A DNA stretch of 64,000 nt from Chondromyces crocatus (GTDB lineage: Bacteria; Myxococcota_A; Polyangia; Polyangiales; Polyangiaceae), in NCBI RefSeq assembly GCF_001189295.1, contig NZ_CP012159.1, positions 3,794,973-3,858,972 of the forward strand. The letters run 5' to 3'. The notes below the pieces were generated by a model. It searched no databases, was not told where the DNA came from, and saw only the letters and a list, made by a program, of their open reading frames with translations. Every line of letters starts with the position of its first letter. Position 1 is the stretch's first letter. The position numbers and the translations under genes were made by a program. Below are positions 7,826-18,613 of the stretch, one piece after another.

Positions 7826-8813
7826 TCGTTTTGGCCGACCTCGAGCCCATGCGCGCGATGCGCGTCCTGTACGCGGCGAACACGCCCTCGTGCTCGGAGG
7901 AGACCCGCTCCTTGTCGAGCGCAGTGAGCACTTCCGTGCGGGGTCGACCTGCGAGCAGGGTGTACCAGGCGCGCTCGATGGCGCGTCGTAGCCGGGTGGT
8001 CTCGTCGGGCGCTGTCGGTTCGGTGGATGGGGAGCGCGATTCCGTGGTGAGTTCTCTTGCGCGACGTGCGTGGTAGGCGCGCGCGGCGGCGCTCTGGCCT
8101 GTGTAGCGGCCGGATTCGAACGTGGCGATCTCGAGAAGGTCGGGCTGGAGCTGATCGGTCTCGACGGGCTGCGGGCGACCTCCGAGCGACAGCCCGCTCC
8201 CCGGCTCGATGTCGAGGGCGAGTGTGGGGAGGGTGGTGAGTTCGATCGGGTACGGGGTGGCACTGAACGCGCGGAGGGACCAGACCTCCAGCGTGCCAGC
8301 CTCGCTGCGGAGGACGACATCGAGGGAGCCATCGCCGTTGAGATCGCCCAGGGACGCGCGCTGGATGTCGTCGTCGTCCAGGGGCACGTCTCCGAGGAGA
8401 GGATGGGCAAGTAGCTCGGTGGCGCGGAAGTGGTCGAGGTCGCGCAGCGACCGAGGCCCGAGCGTCAGGACCAGTCCGCGAGAACTCACGACGCGGACTG
8501 CCGTGATGGGGCGCCCGAGCCGGTCGACGCCTCGATACCCACGCGCAACCACCTCACCGCCCCCCCGGGGGAGGTTGCCTCGGAGCTCCGTCACGACGGT
8601 CAGCCCGCGTGCTGCCGTCTCTTGATCGATGATCTGAAGCTGGGCGCCGAGGTCTGAGGCCTGGATGAGCACCGAGGGGGGCGGCGCTTCTCCCCCACCC
8701 CAGGGCGAGACGCTGTGGTTTCCGCCGCACGCGGTGACGAAGAGAAGGCACGCCGCCAACGTCTCGTTTTCTGTTACCTTGAGGCCTCGCATGCGTCTGC
8801 TCGTCGCCGACAA
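7773..8813 (-). CDS. FG-GAP/VCBS-type lipoprotein
   Basis: Predicted 346-residue lipoprotein. TTG at 8813 is preferred because GGAGAGG sits 6 nt upstream; ATG at 8792 is the alternative. The signal ends in LLFVTACGG (lipobox cysteine). A calcium-binding type motif DLNGDGSLDVVL near residue 156 is characteristic of FG-GAP/VCBS beta-propeller repeats, in a stretch describing beta strands (TLEVWSLRAF). The C-terminal 120 residues are helical and charged (HARRARELTTE, RLRRAIERAWYTLLAGR). Function unknown; family members often bind ligands outside the cell. The 5' end overlaps serA head to head by 23 bp and the 3' end overlaps the Omp85-like gene by 53 bp. Confidence 0.8.
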   Translation of the reverse strand: MSATSRRMRGLKVTENETLAACLLFVTACGGNHSVSPWGGGEAPPPSVLIQASDLGAQLQIIDQETAARGLTVVTELRGNLPRGGGEVVARGYRGVDRLGRPITAVRVVSSRGLVLTLGPRSLRDLDHFRATELLAHPLLGDVPLDDDDIQRASLGDLNGDGSLDVVLRSEAGTLEVWSLRAFSATPYPIELTTLPTLALDIEPGSGLSLGGRPQPVETDQLQPDLLEIATFESGRYTGQSAAARAYHARRARELTTESRSPSTEPTAPDETTRLRRAIERAWYTLLAGRPRTEVLTALDKERVSSEHEGVFAAYRTRIARMGSRSAKTTTEKTPTGQGAETPARR

Positions 8814-9999
8814 AATGAACCTCTCCGCCCTCGAGGAACTGCGGATCCTCGGGATCGAAATCCTCTATCGGCCCGAGCTTACCAGGGACACCCTGGCGGC
8901 CGCCCTGGATGGCATAGGCATCCTCGTGGTTCGCTCGACGGAGGTCACCGCAGCAGCGCTCAGCGCGGCGAAGCACCTCAACCTGATCGTCCGCGCAGGC
9001 GCCGGGGTGAACAACATCGACGTGCAAGCGGCCAGCGTGCGCGGCATCTACGTCGCCAACTGCCCCGGGAAGAACGCGATAGCGGTCGCAGAGCTGGCGA
9101 TGGGGTTCATCCTGGCGCTCGACCGTCGGTTGGTGGATGCGACGACCGACCTCCGCGCTGGTCGCTGGGAGAAGGCGAAGTACTCGGCAGGTCGGGGGCT
9201 GTACGGTCACCGGATCGGGATCGCAGGGCTCGGCGCAGTTGGTCGTGAGCTGCTGGAGCGCGCGCGAACGTTCGGGCTCACACCCCACGCATGGTCACGC
9301 TCGCTGACACCTTCACGCGCGGCGAAGATCAACGTCGGCTTTGCCCGCACCCTGGAGGAGCTCGCGGCGAAATCCGACGTGCTGTCGATCCACCTTCCTC
9401 TCACGCCCCACACGCGCGGCGTGGTGAGTCGACGGGTCCTCGAGGCACTTCCCGAGGGCGCCATCCTGGTCAACACCTCTCGCTGGGAGGTTCTCGATTA
9501 CGCGGCTCTGGCCGAATTTGCGCCGAAGAAGAACCTTCGGGTAGGTCTGGATGTCATCCCGGACGAGCCGAACGAAGGGAAGGGGACCATCGATCCTGCG
9601 CTGTTCAGCCAGGGGCTCATCTACGGCACCCCGCACATCGGCGCCTCGACCGAGCAAGCGCAGCTCGCCATCGCCATGGAGACGGCGCGGATCGTGCGCT
9701 CTTTCCTCACCAAGGAAGACGTGCCCAACGTCGTGAACATCGCGGCAGCCTCGCCTGCGCGCTTTGCGGTGGTGATCCGGATGCTGGACAAGGTCGGGGT
9801 GCTGGCGAACTGCCTCGCCGTCCTCAAGCGCCACAACATCAACGTCGAGGAAGTGTCGAACACGGTGTTCGAAGGCGCGCTGGCGACGTGCACCAAGCTG
9901 CGTGTCTCCGGTCGTCCGAGCGAGGCTTGTGTGAAGGAAATTCAGGCATTCGACGAGGTTCTGCACATCGATGTGGTAGCCTTGCCGAACCTTGCGTGA
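8791..9999 (+). CDS. serA: D-3-phosphoglycerate dehydrogenase
   Basis: First step of serine synthesis: oxidation of 3-phosphoglycerate to 3-phosphohydroxypyruvate with NAD. 402 residues from ATG 8791, with GAGG 6 nt upstream. The substrate-binding part, a Rossmann fold (IAGLGAVGRELLERA), the catalytic Arg in NTSRWEVLD, Glu region LDVIPDEPN and His in TPHIGASTEQAQ are all present, followed by a C-terminal ACT domain at about 325-402 (VIRMLDKVGVLANCLAVLK), the site of serine feedback in related enzymes. In most family members the arginine motif reads NxxRGxxVD; here the glycine is Trp. No other serine gene is adjacent. The start region overlaps the divergent lipoprotein gene. Confidence 0.95.
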   Translation: MRLLVADKMNLSALEELRILGIEILYRPELTRDTLAAALDGIGILVVRSTEVTAAALSAAKHLNLIVRAGAGVNNIDVQAASVRGIYVANCPGKNAIAVAELAMGFILALDRRLVDATTDLRAGRWEKAKYSAGRGLYGHRIGIAGLGAVGRELLERARTFGLTPHAWSRSLTPSRAAKINVGFARTLEELAAKSDVLSIHLPLTPHTRGVVSRRVLEALPEGAILVNTSRWEVLDYAALAEFAPKKNLRVGLDVIPDEPNEGKGTIDPALFSQGLIYGTPHIGASTEQAQLAIAMETARIVRSFLTKEDVPNVVNIAAASPARFAVVIRMLDKVGVLANCLAVLKRHNINVEEVSNTVFEGALATCTKLRVSGRPSEACVKEIQAFDEVLHIDVVALPNLA

Positions 10000-10095
10000 G
10001 GTCCTGACGTTCCGCGGGGCGCTCACTCCTTCGGCGGGATCGATGTCCGTGAGTGAGCTGGAAGTGCGGCCACAGAGGCCGGTTCGGTTCGAGTG

Positions 10096-10157
10096 AGCAG
10101 GGTCGGCCCTGCTGAAATCGTGAGCCCTGGGCCGCTATCCCGTCCTGGGACGGGATA
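10096..10157 (+). ncRNA. Paired hairpins in the serA-rimP gap, possible terminator or small RNA
   Basis: Two perfect stem-loops follow serA: AGCAGGG-TCGG-CCCTGCT (10096-10113, 7 bp) and TATCCCGTC-CTGG-GACGGGATA (10136-10157, 9 bp). Neither is followed by a U tract. With the terminator at 10225-10259 they make a three-hairpin array of about 165 nt in the 341-bp gap. They could end serA transcription, or form a small RNA or the 5' leader of the rimP-nusA operon. No tRNA cloverleaf was found here. Confidence 0.4.
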
Positions 10158-10224
10158 GGTCTCCTCTTGCGCGCATGCGCATATGGGACTAGGGTGCCGG
10201 TCACAACTAGGTGGATCCGCGGGC

Positions 10225-10259
10225 CGGGTTCCCAGTTTGGGAATCGGCTCTTTTTTTTT
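10225..10259 (+). terminator. Rho-independent terminator or attenuator before rimP
   Basis: The stem TTCCCA-GTT-TGGGAA, extended by G-C pairs at its base (CCGG side to TCGG), is followed by CTC and nine consecutive T at 10251-10259. A run of nine T is conspicuous in this GC-rich sequence. It sits 80 bp before the rimP ATG, where it could terminate transcripts entering from serA or act as an attenuator of the nusA operon. Confidence 0.75.
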
Positions 10260-10340
10260 GGCGTGTGGTCACCGGGATTGGAAAGCCCGGAGTTGGACGC
10301 CAGAGTCGAGCGGGGCCATCCGAAGGCGATCTTCTATTTC

Positions 10341-10955
10341 ATGCAGCACTCGATGGGCGGCGAAACGAAAGGCACGGTAGATCTCGCGCGAGTTCGAGAG
10401 GCGATCACGCCTGCGCTCGTGGCGTACGGTGTCCAGCTCGTCGATGCGGAGTGGCTGACTGAGCGTGCGGGCTGGACACTGCGCGTCACGATCGAACGAG
10501 AGGGCGTTCTCGATCTTTCGGGTGGAGTCACCCTCGAGGACTGCGCCGAGGTCTCTCGTGATGTGTCTGCGGCCCTGGACGTTGCCGATCTGATCTCGTG
10601 TGCTTACAACCTCGAGGTCAGCTCTCCGGGCCTGGATCGACGCCTCAAGTCGCCTGCCGAGTTCAAGCGCTTCGTGGGGCGCACCGCGAAAGTGAAGCTC
10701 TCGCGGCCCGCTTCCGATGGGCAGAAGCTCCTGCGCGGCGAGCTGCTCGAAGCACCGGAGGGGCTGGTCGCTGTCATGGTCGATGGGAAGCGCATCGAGG
10801 CGGCCATTGAAGATATCGCCGAGGCGCGGCTCGTCTTCGAGCTCACGCCTCAGCCCAAGGCAGGCAAGAAAGGGCGGCGACGTCCTTCCGGCCAGGCTGA
10901 AGGGACAGAGCAGGGCGCTCAGCCTGCTACTCCAGGCCCCCGAAAGAGACCGTAA
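10341..10955 (+). CDS. rimP: Ribosome maturation factor RimP
   Basis: Needed for assembly of the 30S ribosomal subunit. 204 residues from ATG 10341; an ATG at 10353 is an alternative. The N-terminal alpha/beta domain shows [23 protein letters not shown] and the hallmark [16 protein letters not shown] at about residues 93-108, followed by the C-terminal SH3-like part ([32 protein letters not shown]). A basic low-complexity tail of about 35 residues extends beyond the usual end. It is the first gene of a rimP-nusA-ylxR-infB block, the standard bacterial order, 29 nt before nusA. The upstream extension of the frame crosses the terminator and is not used. Confidence 0.93.
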   Translation: MQHSMGGETKGTVDLARVREAITPALVAYGVQLVDAEWLTERAGWTLRVTIEREGVLDLSGGVTLEDCAEVSRDVSAALDVADLISCAYNLEVSSPGLDRRLKSPAEFKRFVGRTAKVKLSRPASDGQKLLRGELLEAPEGLVAVMVDGKRIEAAIEDIAEARLVFELTPQPKAGKKGRRRPSGQAEGTEQGAQPATPGPRKRP

Positions 10956-10984
10956 GAACGCAAGGACCAGGAGACACGAACGTC

Positions 10985-12631
10985 ATGGCAACGATGGCAG
11001 CGGCGCCGTCCTCGGACACGAGCCTGGGCGGCATCCTCGAGCAGGTCGCAAAAGAGAAGGGGATCGATAAGAAGATCCTCGTCGAGACGATCGAAGCGGC
11101 GATTCTGAAGGCGGCTCAGAGCGTCTTCGGGCCAAGCCGCGAACTCGAGGCGCGCTTCAACGACGAGAGCGGGCAAGTCGACCTCTTTCAGTACATGACG
11201 GTGGTCGAGACTGTCTCGGATCCAGAGCGCGAGATTGCCTTGCCAGACGTCGAGCGGCTGAAGCTCGAGGCTGCGATGGGCGAGGAGCTGGGATTCCAGG
11301 TCTTCTGGCGCCCGGAGGACGCTGAGAAGGCGCGCGAGCAGGACAAAGAGTACGGGGACATCCTGAAGCTCAAGCACGGCCGGACCACGTTCGGACGTAT
11401 CGCCGCTCAGACGGCGAAGCAGGTGCTCCTGCAACGTGTGCGTGACGCCGAGCGCGACCTCATCTACAACGAGTACAAGGATCGCAAGGGCGAGCTCATT
11501 CGCGGGATCGTCCGCCGCTTCGAGAAGGGGAACAACATCATCGTCGACCTCGGCCGCACCGAGGGGATCCTCCCCTTCCGAGAGCAGACTCCGCGCGAGA
11601 CGTACCGTCCCGGCGATCGCATCGTGGCCTACGTCAAGGACATCGATCGCGAGGCCCGTGGGCCCCAGATCATTCTGTCGCGTGCCGATCCTCGTCTGGT
11701 CGAGAAGCTGTTCGAGGCTGAGGTGCCCGAGATCTACGAGGGCATCGTGCGCATCGTCTCGGTGGCACGAGAGCCTGGGGCGCGCTCGAAGATCGCGGTC
11801 ACCAGCCGTGATGCAGATGTCGATCCGGTCGGCGCATGCGTGGGCATGAAGGGGTCGCGCGTGCAGGCCGTCGTGCAGGAGCTGCGTGGGGAGAAAATTG
11901 ATATCGTTCCCTACGATCGGGATCCGGCGCGCTACGTCATCGCGGCCATCCAGCCTGCCGAGGTGCACAAGGTCATCGTCGATGAGGCAGACGGGCGCAT
12001 GGAGCTCGTCGTCCCGGATGAGAAGCTGTCCCTGGCCATCGGGCGAAAAGGGCAGAACGTGCGGCTCGCAGCACAGCTCACGAACTGGAAGCTGGACATC
12101 ATCAGCGAGTCGAAGTTCAAGCAGATGGAGGAGGAGGCGATCTCTGCCCTCCAGCAGATCGACGGCGTGAACGAGCAGATCGCCAAGTCCATGTACCGGC
12201 TCGGCTTCCGCGCACTGGAAGAAGTGAGTGAGGCCACGACCGAAGAACTCGCCGCCATTCCCGGGCTGGGCGGCTCCGATGTCGCGGATCGGATCAAGAC
12301 GCAGGCGGAGACGACGATGGAGCGTCTCCGGCAAGAGCGAATCCGTGCCGCTTCGCAGCGGTCCGAGGCGCTCACGGATCGCGAGCGTCTCATGTTCATC
12401 CGCGGCGTGGGTGAGCGGACCGTGACGCTGCTGGAAGAAGCAGGGTACCGCTCGGTCGAGGATCTTCTTCGTGAAGACGAGGATCGGCTGGCGATCCGCA
12501 CGGGGCTCGGAATCAAGAAGGCGCGCGCCATCAAGCAAGGCGCGCGTGATTTCGTAGAGAGCGAGCAGAAGGTGCTCGACGCAGCGCGGGCCGAGGCACG
12601 TCAACGTGCCGCCGCTGCCAAGCAGGCCTAG
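10985..12631 (+). CDS. nusA: Transcription termination/antitermination factor NusA
   Basis: Binds RNA polymerase and nascent RNA, controlling pausing, termination and antitermination. 548 residues. The N-terminal RNA-polymerase-binding domain (about 10-135), S1 domain (about 145-215, [20 protein letters not shown]), and two KH domains (about 240-355, with [20 protein letters not shown] and [15 protein letters not shown]) are in order. Two helix-hairpin-helix acidic repeats follow (about 375-430 and 450-520), as in proteobacterial NusA with C-terminal AR domains. The stop at 12629-12631 runs directly into AGGAGG for the next gene. All key blocks intact. Confidence 0.97.
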   Translation: MATMAAAPSSDTSLGGILEQVAKEKGIDKKILVETIEAAILKAAQSVFGPSRELEARFNDESGQVDLFQYMTVVETVSDPEREIALPDVERLKLEAAMGEELGFQVFWRPEDAEKAREQDKEYGDILKLKHGRTTFGRIAAQTAKQVLLQRVRDAERDLIYNEYKDRKGELIRGIVRRFEKGNNIIVDLGRTEGILPFREQTPRETYRPGDRIVAYVKDIDREARGPQIILSRADPRLVEKLFEAEVPEIYEGIVRIVSVAREPGARSKIAVTSRDADVDPVGACVGMKGSRVQAVVQELRGEKIDIVPYDRDPARYVIAAIQPAEVHKVIVDEADGRMELVVPDEKLSLAIGRKGQNVRLAAQLTNWKLDIISESKFKQMEEEAISALQQIDGVNEQIAKSMYRLGFRALEEVSEATTEELAAIPGLGGSDVADRIKTQAETTMERLRQERIRAASQRSEALTDRERLMFIRGVGERTVTLLEEAGYRSVEDLLREDEDRLAIRTGLGIKKARAIKQGARDFVESEQKVLDAARAEARQRAAAAKQA

Positions 12632-12647
12632 GAGGACGACGCGGGGA

Positions 12648-13783
12648 ATGACGGAAACGACGGGTAAGCCGAGTACAGCAGAAGGGGACGCGGTGCACGA
12701 GGTCGAGCCTCGGGCATCTGCAGTCGCCCTGTCGCCTCATGGCCGCACGCGCATGTGTGTGGGCTGTGGTGAGCGTGTTGCATTCGACTCGTCCGAGGCG
12801 TCATCTCCGCTCGTGCGCCTGATTCTGGCTCCGGAGGGAGCGATCGCGGTCGACCCTGGCAACGGGGGGTTCGGGCGAGGCGCTCACGTTCATGCGCGGC
12901 CAGAGTGTTTGGCGAAGGCCGTACAACGGGGCCTTCCGCGGGCTGCGCGGGGTCGAGTTCATTCGATCTACCTGGATGACGCGCTGGAGCCGTCTCCTGC
13001 TCTCCCCGAAGCTCCCAACCTCCCCGAGGGTGCCGACCCGCGCCCAGAAGTCGAGACATCGGAGCGCACGGCAGGCCCTCGAGCGGTCGCGTTGACAGCG
13101 GAGACGCTGGCGCTGGCCATCCGCCAGGCAATGACCCGTCGGGTGGAGGGGCTGATTCGATCGGCCGTGCGGTCACGTGCTGCGGCCATTGGTGCCGACG
13201 CCGCCTCGCAGTCCCTGGACCGAGGTGCTCCGCTCGCGGTCGTCGCTTGCGATGCAGCGGCTGGATCTCAGCTCTCTCACGTGCAGTCCGCCATTGCTTC
13301 GGGCCGCGCTGTTGCATGGGGGACGAAGGTCTCCCTCGGCAAGCTGGCGGGAGGTCGTCGGGAACAGGGAGTTGCTGTAATGGCGATCACCTCTGTGAGG
13401 CTGGCGTCAGCCATCCTGGACTCCGTACATGTGGCAGACGCCTGCATGAGCGTCGAGCAAGGCACGGTGAGGGGGGTCAAGCGCCCAGCGAGGAGACCAC
13501 GCGAGGAGTCGAATTCCTCGGAAGGTGGGAACAAGCGCGCAGAGACCGGTGAGTCGAGGCAACAAGCTGAGTCTCCCCGGGCGCATGCTGCCGAGGTGTC
13601 CGGTGCGACTGGGCACGGTGAGGCGAGAAAATCCCTGCAGCGCGGTGCGCCCCGTCGTAAACACGAAGCGGGCGCGTCGAACGATGAGAAGATGAGTGCT
13701 CGTGGCGGTACGGGGAGCGACGCGGCGGCGCGTCGAAGCCGGCGCGGGTGGGCGAGGCGGACTGGTAACGTGGAGCGAGGTGC

Positions 13784-13787
<4 letters not shown>
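12648..13787 (+). CDS. YlxR (DUF448) fused to L7Ae-like (YlxQ) protein
   Basis: Predicted nucleic-acid-binding protein of 379 residues from ATG 12648 (AGGAGG 12 nt upstream). The first part is a YlxR/DUF448 domain: RMCVGCGERV at about 38-47, then PLVRLI and NGGFGRGAHVHARPECLAKA. A second domain at about 155-270 (LALAIRQAMTRRVEGLI, APLAVVACDAAAGS, AWGTKVSLGKLAG, VMAITSVRLASAIL) matches the L7Ae/YlxQ fold, usually a separate gene here. The last 110 residues are basic and low-complexity (Arg/Gly/Ser/Glu). Its stop overlaps the infB start (ATGA at 13784-13787), implying translational coupling. YlxR homologues have been linked to RNase P or transcription, YlxQ to RNA; the role here is not known. 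Confidence 0.88.
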
Positions 13788-16963
<3,176 letters not shown>

Positions 16964-16967
16964 CCAG

Positions 16968-16989
16968 ACGAGGGGGTGAGCCCCCTCGT
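16968..16989 (+). terminator. Hairpin between infB and ylxP
   Basis: ACGAGGGGG-TGAG-CCCCCTCGT forms a perfect 9-bp stem with a 4-nt loop immediately after the infB stop. It is followed by GCTTTCAGCC, a short, weak T stretch, so it is at best a partial terminator. It ends 11 nt before the ylxP ATG at 17001, where no Shine-Dalgarno is visible, and could protect the infB mRNA end or limit ylxP expression. Confidence 0.55.
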
Positions 16990-17000
16990 GCTTTCAGCCA

Positions 17001-17372
17001 ATGTTCGTAGGTATCCTGAGGCTCCGTCTGGCCGTCGTCGGAGCTCGTTCCCTCAAGGACAAGCGCCGCGTGGTGAAGTCCATGAAGGAGCGAGCTCAGG
17101 CCAAGTTTCGGGTGTCCGTGGCCGAGGTCGGCCAGCTCGATGATCCTCGACACGCCACGCTGGGCGTCGCCGTGGTGTCGAACGAAGCGGCACAGTGTGA
17201 CCGCGTGCTGGCGGACGTGGCGGCCATGGCGTCGACTCTTCCCGATGCGGTCCTGGCTGACCGCGCCACGGAGATCATCGCGCTGGGTGATGGTGGCTCA
17301 GGAGTGCAGGGGGGGATCGAGCAAGCGCTCGGATCCCCCCTGGATGCTCATGATGATGAGGAGGATGCTTGA
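17001..17372 (+). CDS. ylxP: YlxP/DUF503 family protein
   Basis: Small conserved protein usually found between infB and rbfA; proposed to take part in ribosome function but without a defined reaction. 123 residues from ATG 17001. The family pattern is clear: FVGILRLRLAVVGARSLKDK, RRVVKSMKERAQAKFRVSVA, EVGQLDDPRHATLGVAVVSN. The C-terminus is acidic and low-complexity (DAHDDEEDA). The gene overlaps rbfA: the TTG of rbfA at 17369 shares bases with the TGA here. A strong inverted repeat lies in the last 60 bases. Confidence 0.9.
   Translation: MFVGILRLRLAVVGARSLKDKRRVVKSMKERAQAKFRVSVAEVGQLDDPRHATLGVAVVSNEAAQCDRVLADVAAMASTLPDAVLADRATEIIALGDGGSGVQGGIEQALGSPLDAHDDEEDA
17310..17340 (+). repeat. Strong inverted repeat at the ylxP 3' end
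   Basis: GGGGGGATCGAGC and GCTCGGATCCCCCC pair over 13 bp with one bulged G and a 4-nt loop (AAGC). It lies inside the end of ylxP, about 30 nt before the rbfA start at 17369, and codes for Gly-Ile-Glu-Gln-Ala-Leu-Gly-Ser-Pro. It may modulate translation of rbfA or stall RNA polymerase. Confidence 0.5.
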
Positions 17373-17770
17373 AGGACGGCGGTAAGCGCACTGGCAGGGT
17401 GGGGGAGGCGCTCCGGGCCGAGCTGGCGAGGGAGATCCGGGCCCTCAACGATCCTCGCGTGCTGGGTGTGATCGTCAGCCGCGTGGAGATCGATCCGGAT
17501 CTTGCGCGAGCAAAGATCTACGTGCGCCACGATCTGGGGGTGGCCGAGCCGTCCGCGCGGCGGGAGATCCTGAGGGGCCTCGCAGCCGCCTCGGGGCGTC
17601 TTCGGAGAGACGTCGCCCGCAGGCTGACGTTGAGGTCCATGCCAGAACTCCACTTCCACTACGACGAGGCTCTGGACGAGCAGCGTCGGATCGAAGAGAT
17701 CCTGCACGAGATCAAGAGTGAGGAAGCGCAGAGGAAGCCGGGAGGCAGCTCGGGCGCTCCTCAGTCCTGA
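17369..17770 (+). CDS. rbfA: Ribosome-binding factor A
   Basis: Late 30S assembly factor binding near helix 44 of 16S rRNA. 133 residues. Start is TTG at 17369 overlapping the ylxP stop, with no better ATG nearby. The KH-like RbfA fold is recognisable: RVGEALRAELAREIRALNDPR, GVIVSRVEIDPDLARAKIYV, LRRDVARRLTLRSMPELHFHYD, EALDEQRRIEEIL. The short Ser/Gly tail is ordinary. It closes the translation block; truB, which often follows, is replaced here by a convergent gene (aat). Confidence 0.93.
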   Translation: MKDGGKRTGRVGEALRAELAREIRALNDPRVLGVIVSRVEIDPDLARAKIYVRHDLGVAEPSARREILRGLAAASGRLRRDVARRLTLRSMPELHFHYDEALDEQRRIEEILHEIKSEEAQRKPGGSSGAPQS

Positions 17771-17827
17771 CGGATCCTTCGCGCTCCAGCGCGCTCCAAG
17801 GTGCAGGGCTCACCTCCTGCCGCGCAC

Positions 17828-18568
17828 TCATCCTCCGCTGGCCAGCTCATCTCGGCGCAGGAGATCAACGGCTTCAGCTGGCGAGAGATCGAATCGCCAA
17901 GGCCCCGGTCGAGTTGGCCGCTCGAGGCATGCACGCAGAGTTCGCAGAAACCTGCGGCGTGGCCACTCCACGGCACCAAATCGCTCCAGATGCGTCGTGT
18001 AGGCCTGGCAGTCGACGAGATCGAAACCCCAGTGGACCAGGTTGCCGAGCAGCGTCGCGAACGCGACCTTGGAGGCATCTGGGGCGCGGGCGAACATCGA
18101 CTCGCCGAAGAACATGCCTCCGAGAGAGAGCCCGTACAGCCCCCCCACGAGCCGCCCTTCGTGCCAGCACTCGATGCTGTGTGCGTAGCCTTGCGCGTGC
18201 AGCCGCGCATACCCCGCGAGGAGCTCGTCCGTGATCCAGGTTCCTTCTTGACCGGGCCGAGGAGTCTCACTGCAGCTGCGCATCACCTCGGAGAAGGCCG
18301 TGTCGGTCGTCACCTCGTATGTCCCTCGGCGAGCTCGTTTGCGCAGCGAGCGGGGTAGGTGCGCTTCGGTCGGGACGAGGACGAACCGGGGATCTGGGCA
18401 GAACCAGAGAAGCGGGAGGCCTTCATGGGGCCATGGGAAAATGCCCATGTGATACGCGGCGAGCAGGCGCTCAGGGGACGCGTCTCCACCCACGGCCACG
18501 ATCCCTTCCGGCGTGGCGCGTTCTGGCGAAGGAAATGCAATCGCGGGAGTGAGCACCGGGATGCGCAT
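17828..18568 (-). CDS. aat: Leucyl/phenylalanyl-tRNA-protein transferase
   Basis: Transfers Leu or Phe from aminoacyl-tRNA onto N-terminal Lys/Arg of proteins, marking them for ClpAP in the N-end rule. 246 residues from ATG 18568. Family motifs: GIVAVGGDASPERLLAAYHM, GIFPWPHEGLPLLWFCPDPR, GTWITDELLAGYARLHAQGY, AHSIECWHEGRLVGGLYGLS, GGMFFGESMFARAPDASKVA, and FDLVDCQAYTTHLERFGA. Nothing is missing. It is the last gene of a minus-strand run from 24753 and lies 45 nt after the glycosyltransferase; it converges on rbfA with a 57-bp gap. Confidence 0.96.
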   Translation of the reverse strand: MRIPVLTPAIAFPSPERATPEGIVAVGGDASPERLLAAYHMGIFPWPHEGLPLLWFCPDPRFVLVPTEAHLPRSLRKRARRGTYEVTTDTAFSEVMRSCSETPRPGQEGTWITDELLAGYARLHAQGYAHSIECWHEGRLVGGLYGLSLGGMFFGESMFARAPDASKVAFATLLGNLVHWGFDLVDCQAYTTHLERFGAVEWPRRRFLRTLRACLERPTRPGPWRFDLSPAEAVDLLRRDELASGG

Positions 18569-18613
18569 GAAACGCTTCAGGATCCTCGCATCTTATTTCG
18601 TCGTGGCAAACAC

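Noticed and set aside
10167-10340. Extension of rimP upstream to 10167
   Set aside because: It would translate through the terminator hairpin and the T9 tract; the RimP fold starts after ATG 10341.
10919-12604. 561-codon open frame antisense to nusA
   Set aside because: The plus strand is clearly NusA with all domains; the antisense frame follows from its codon usage.
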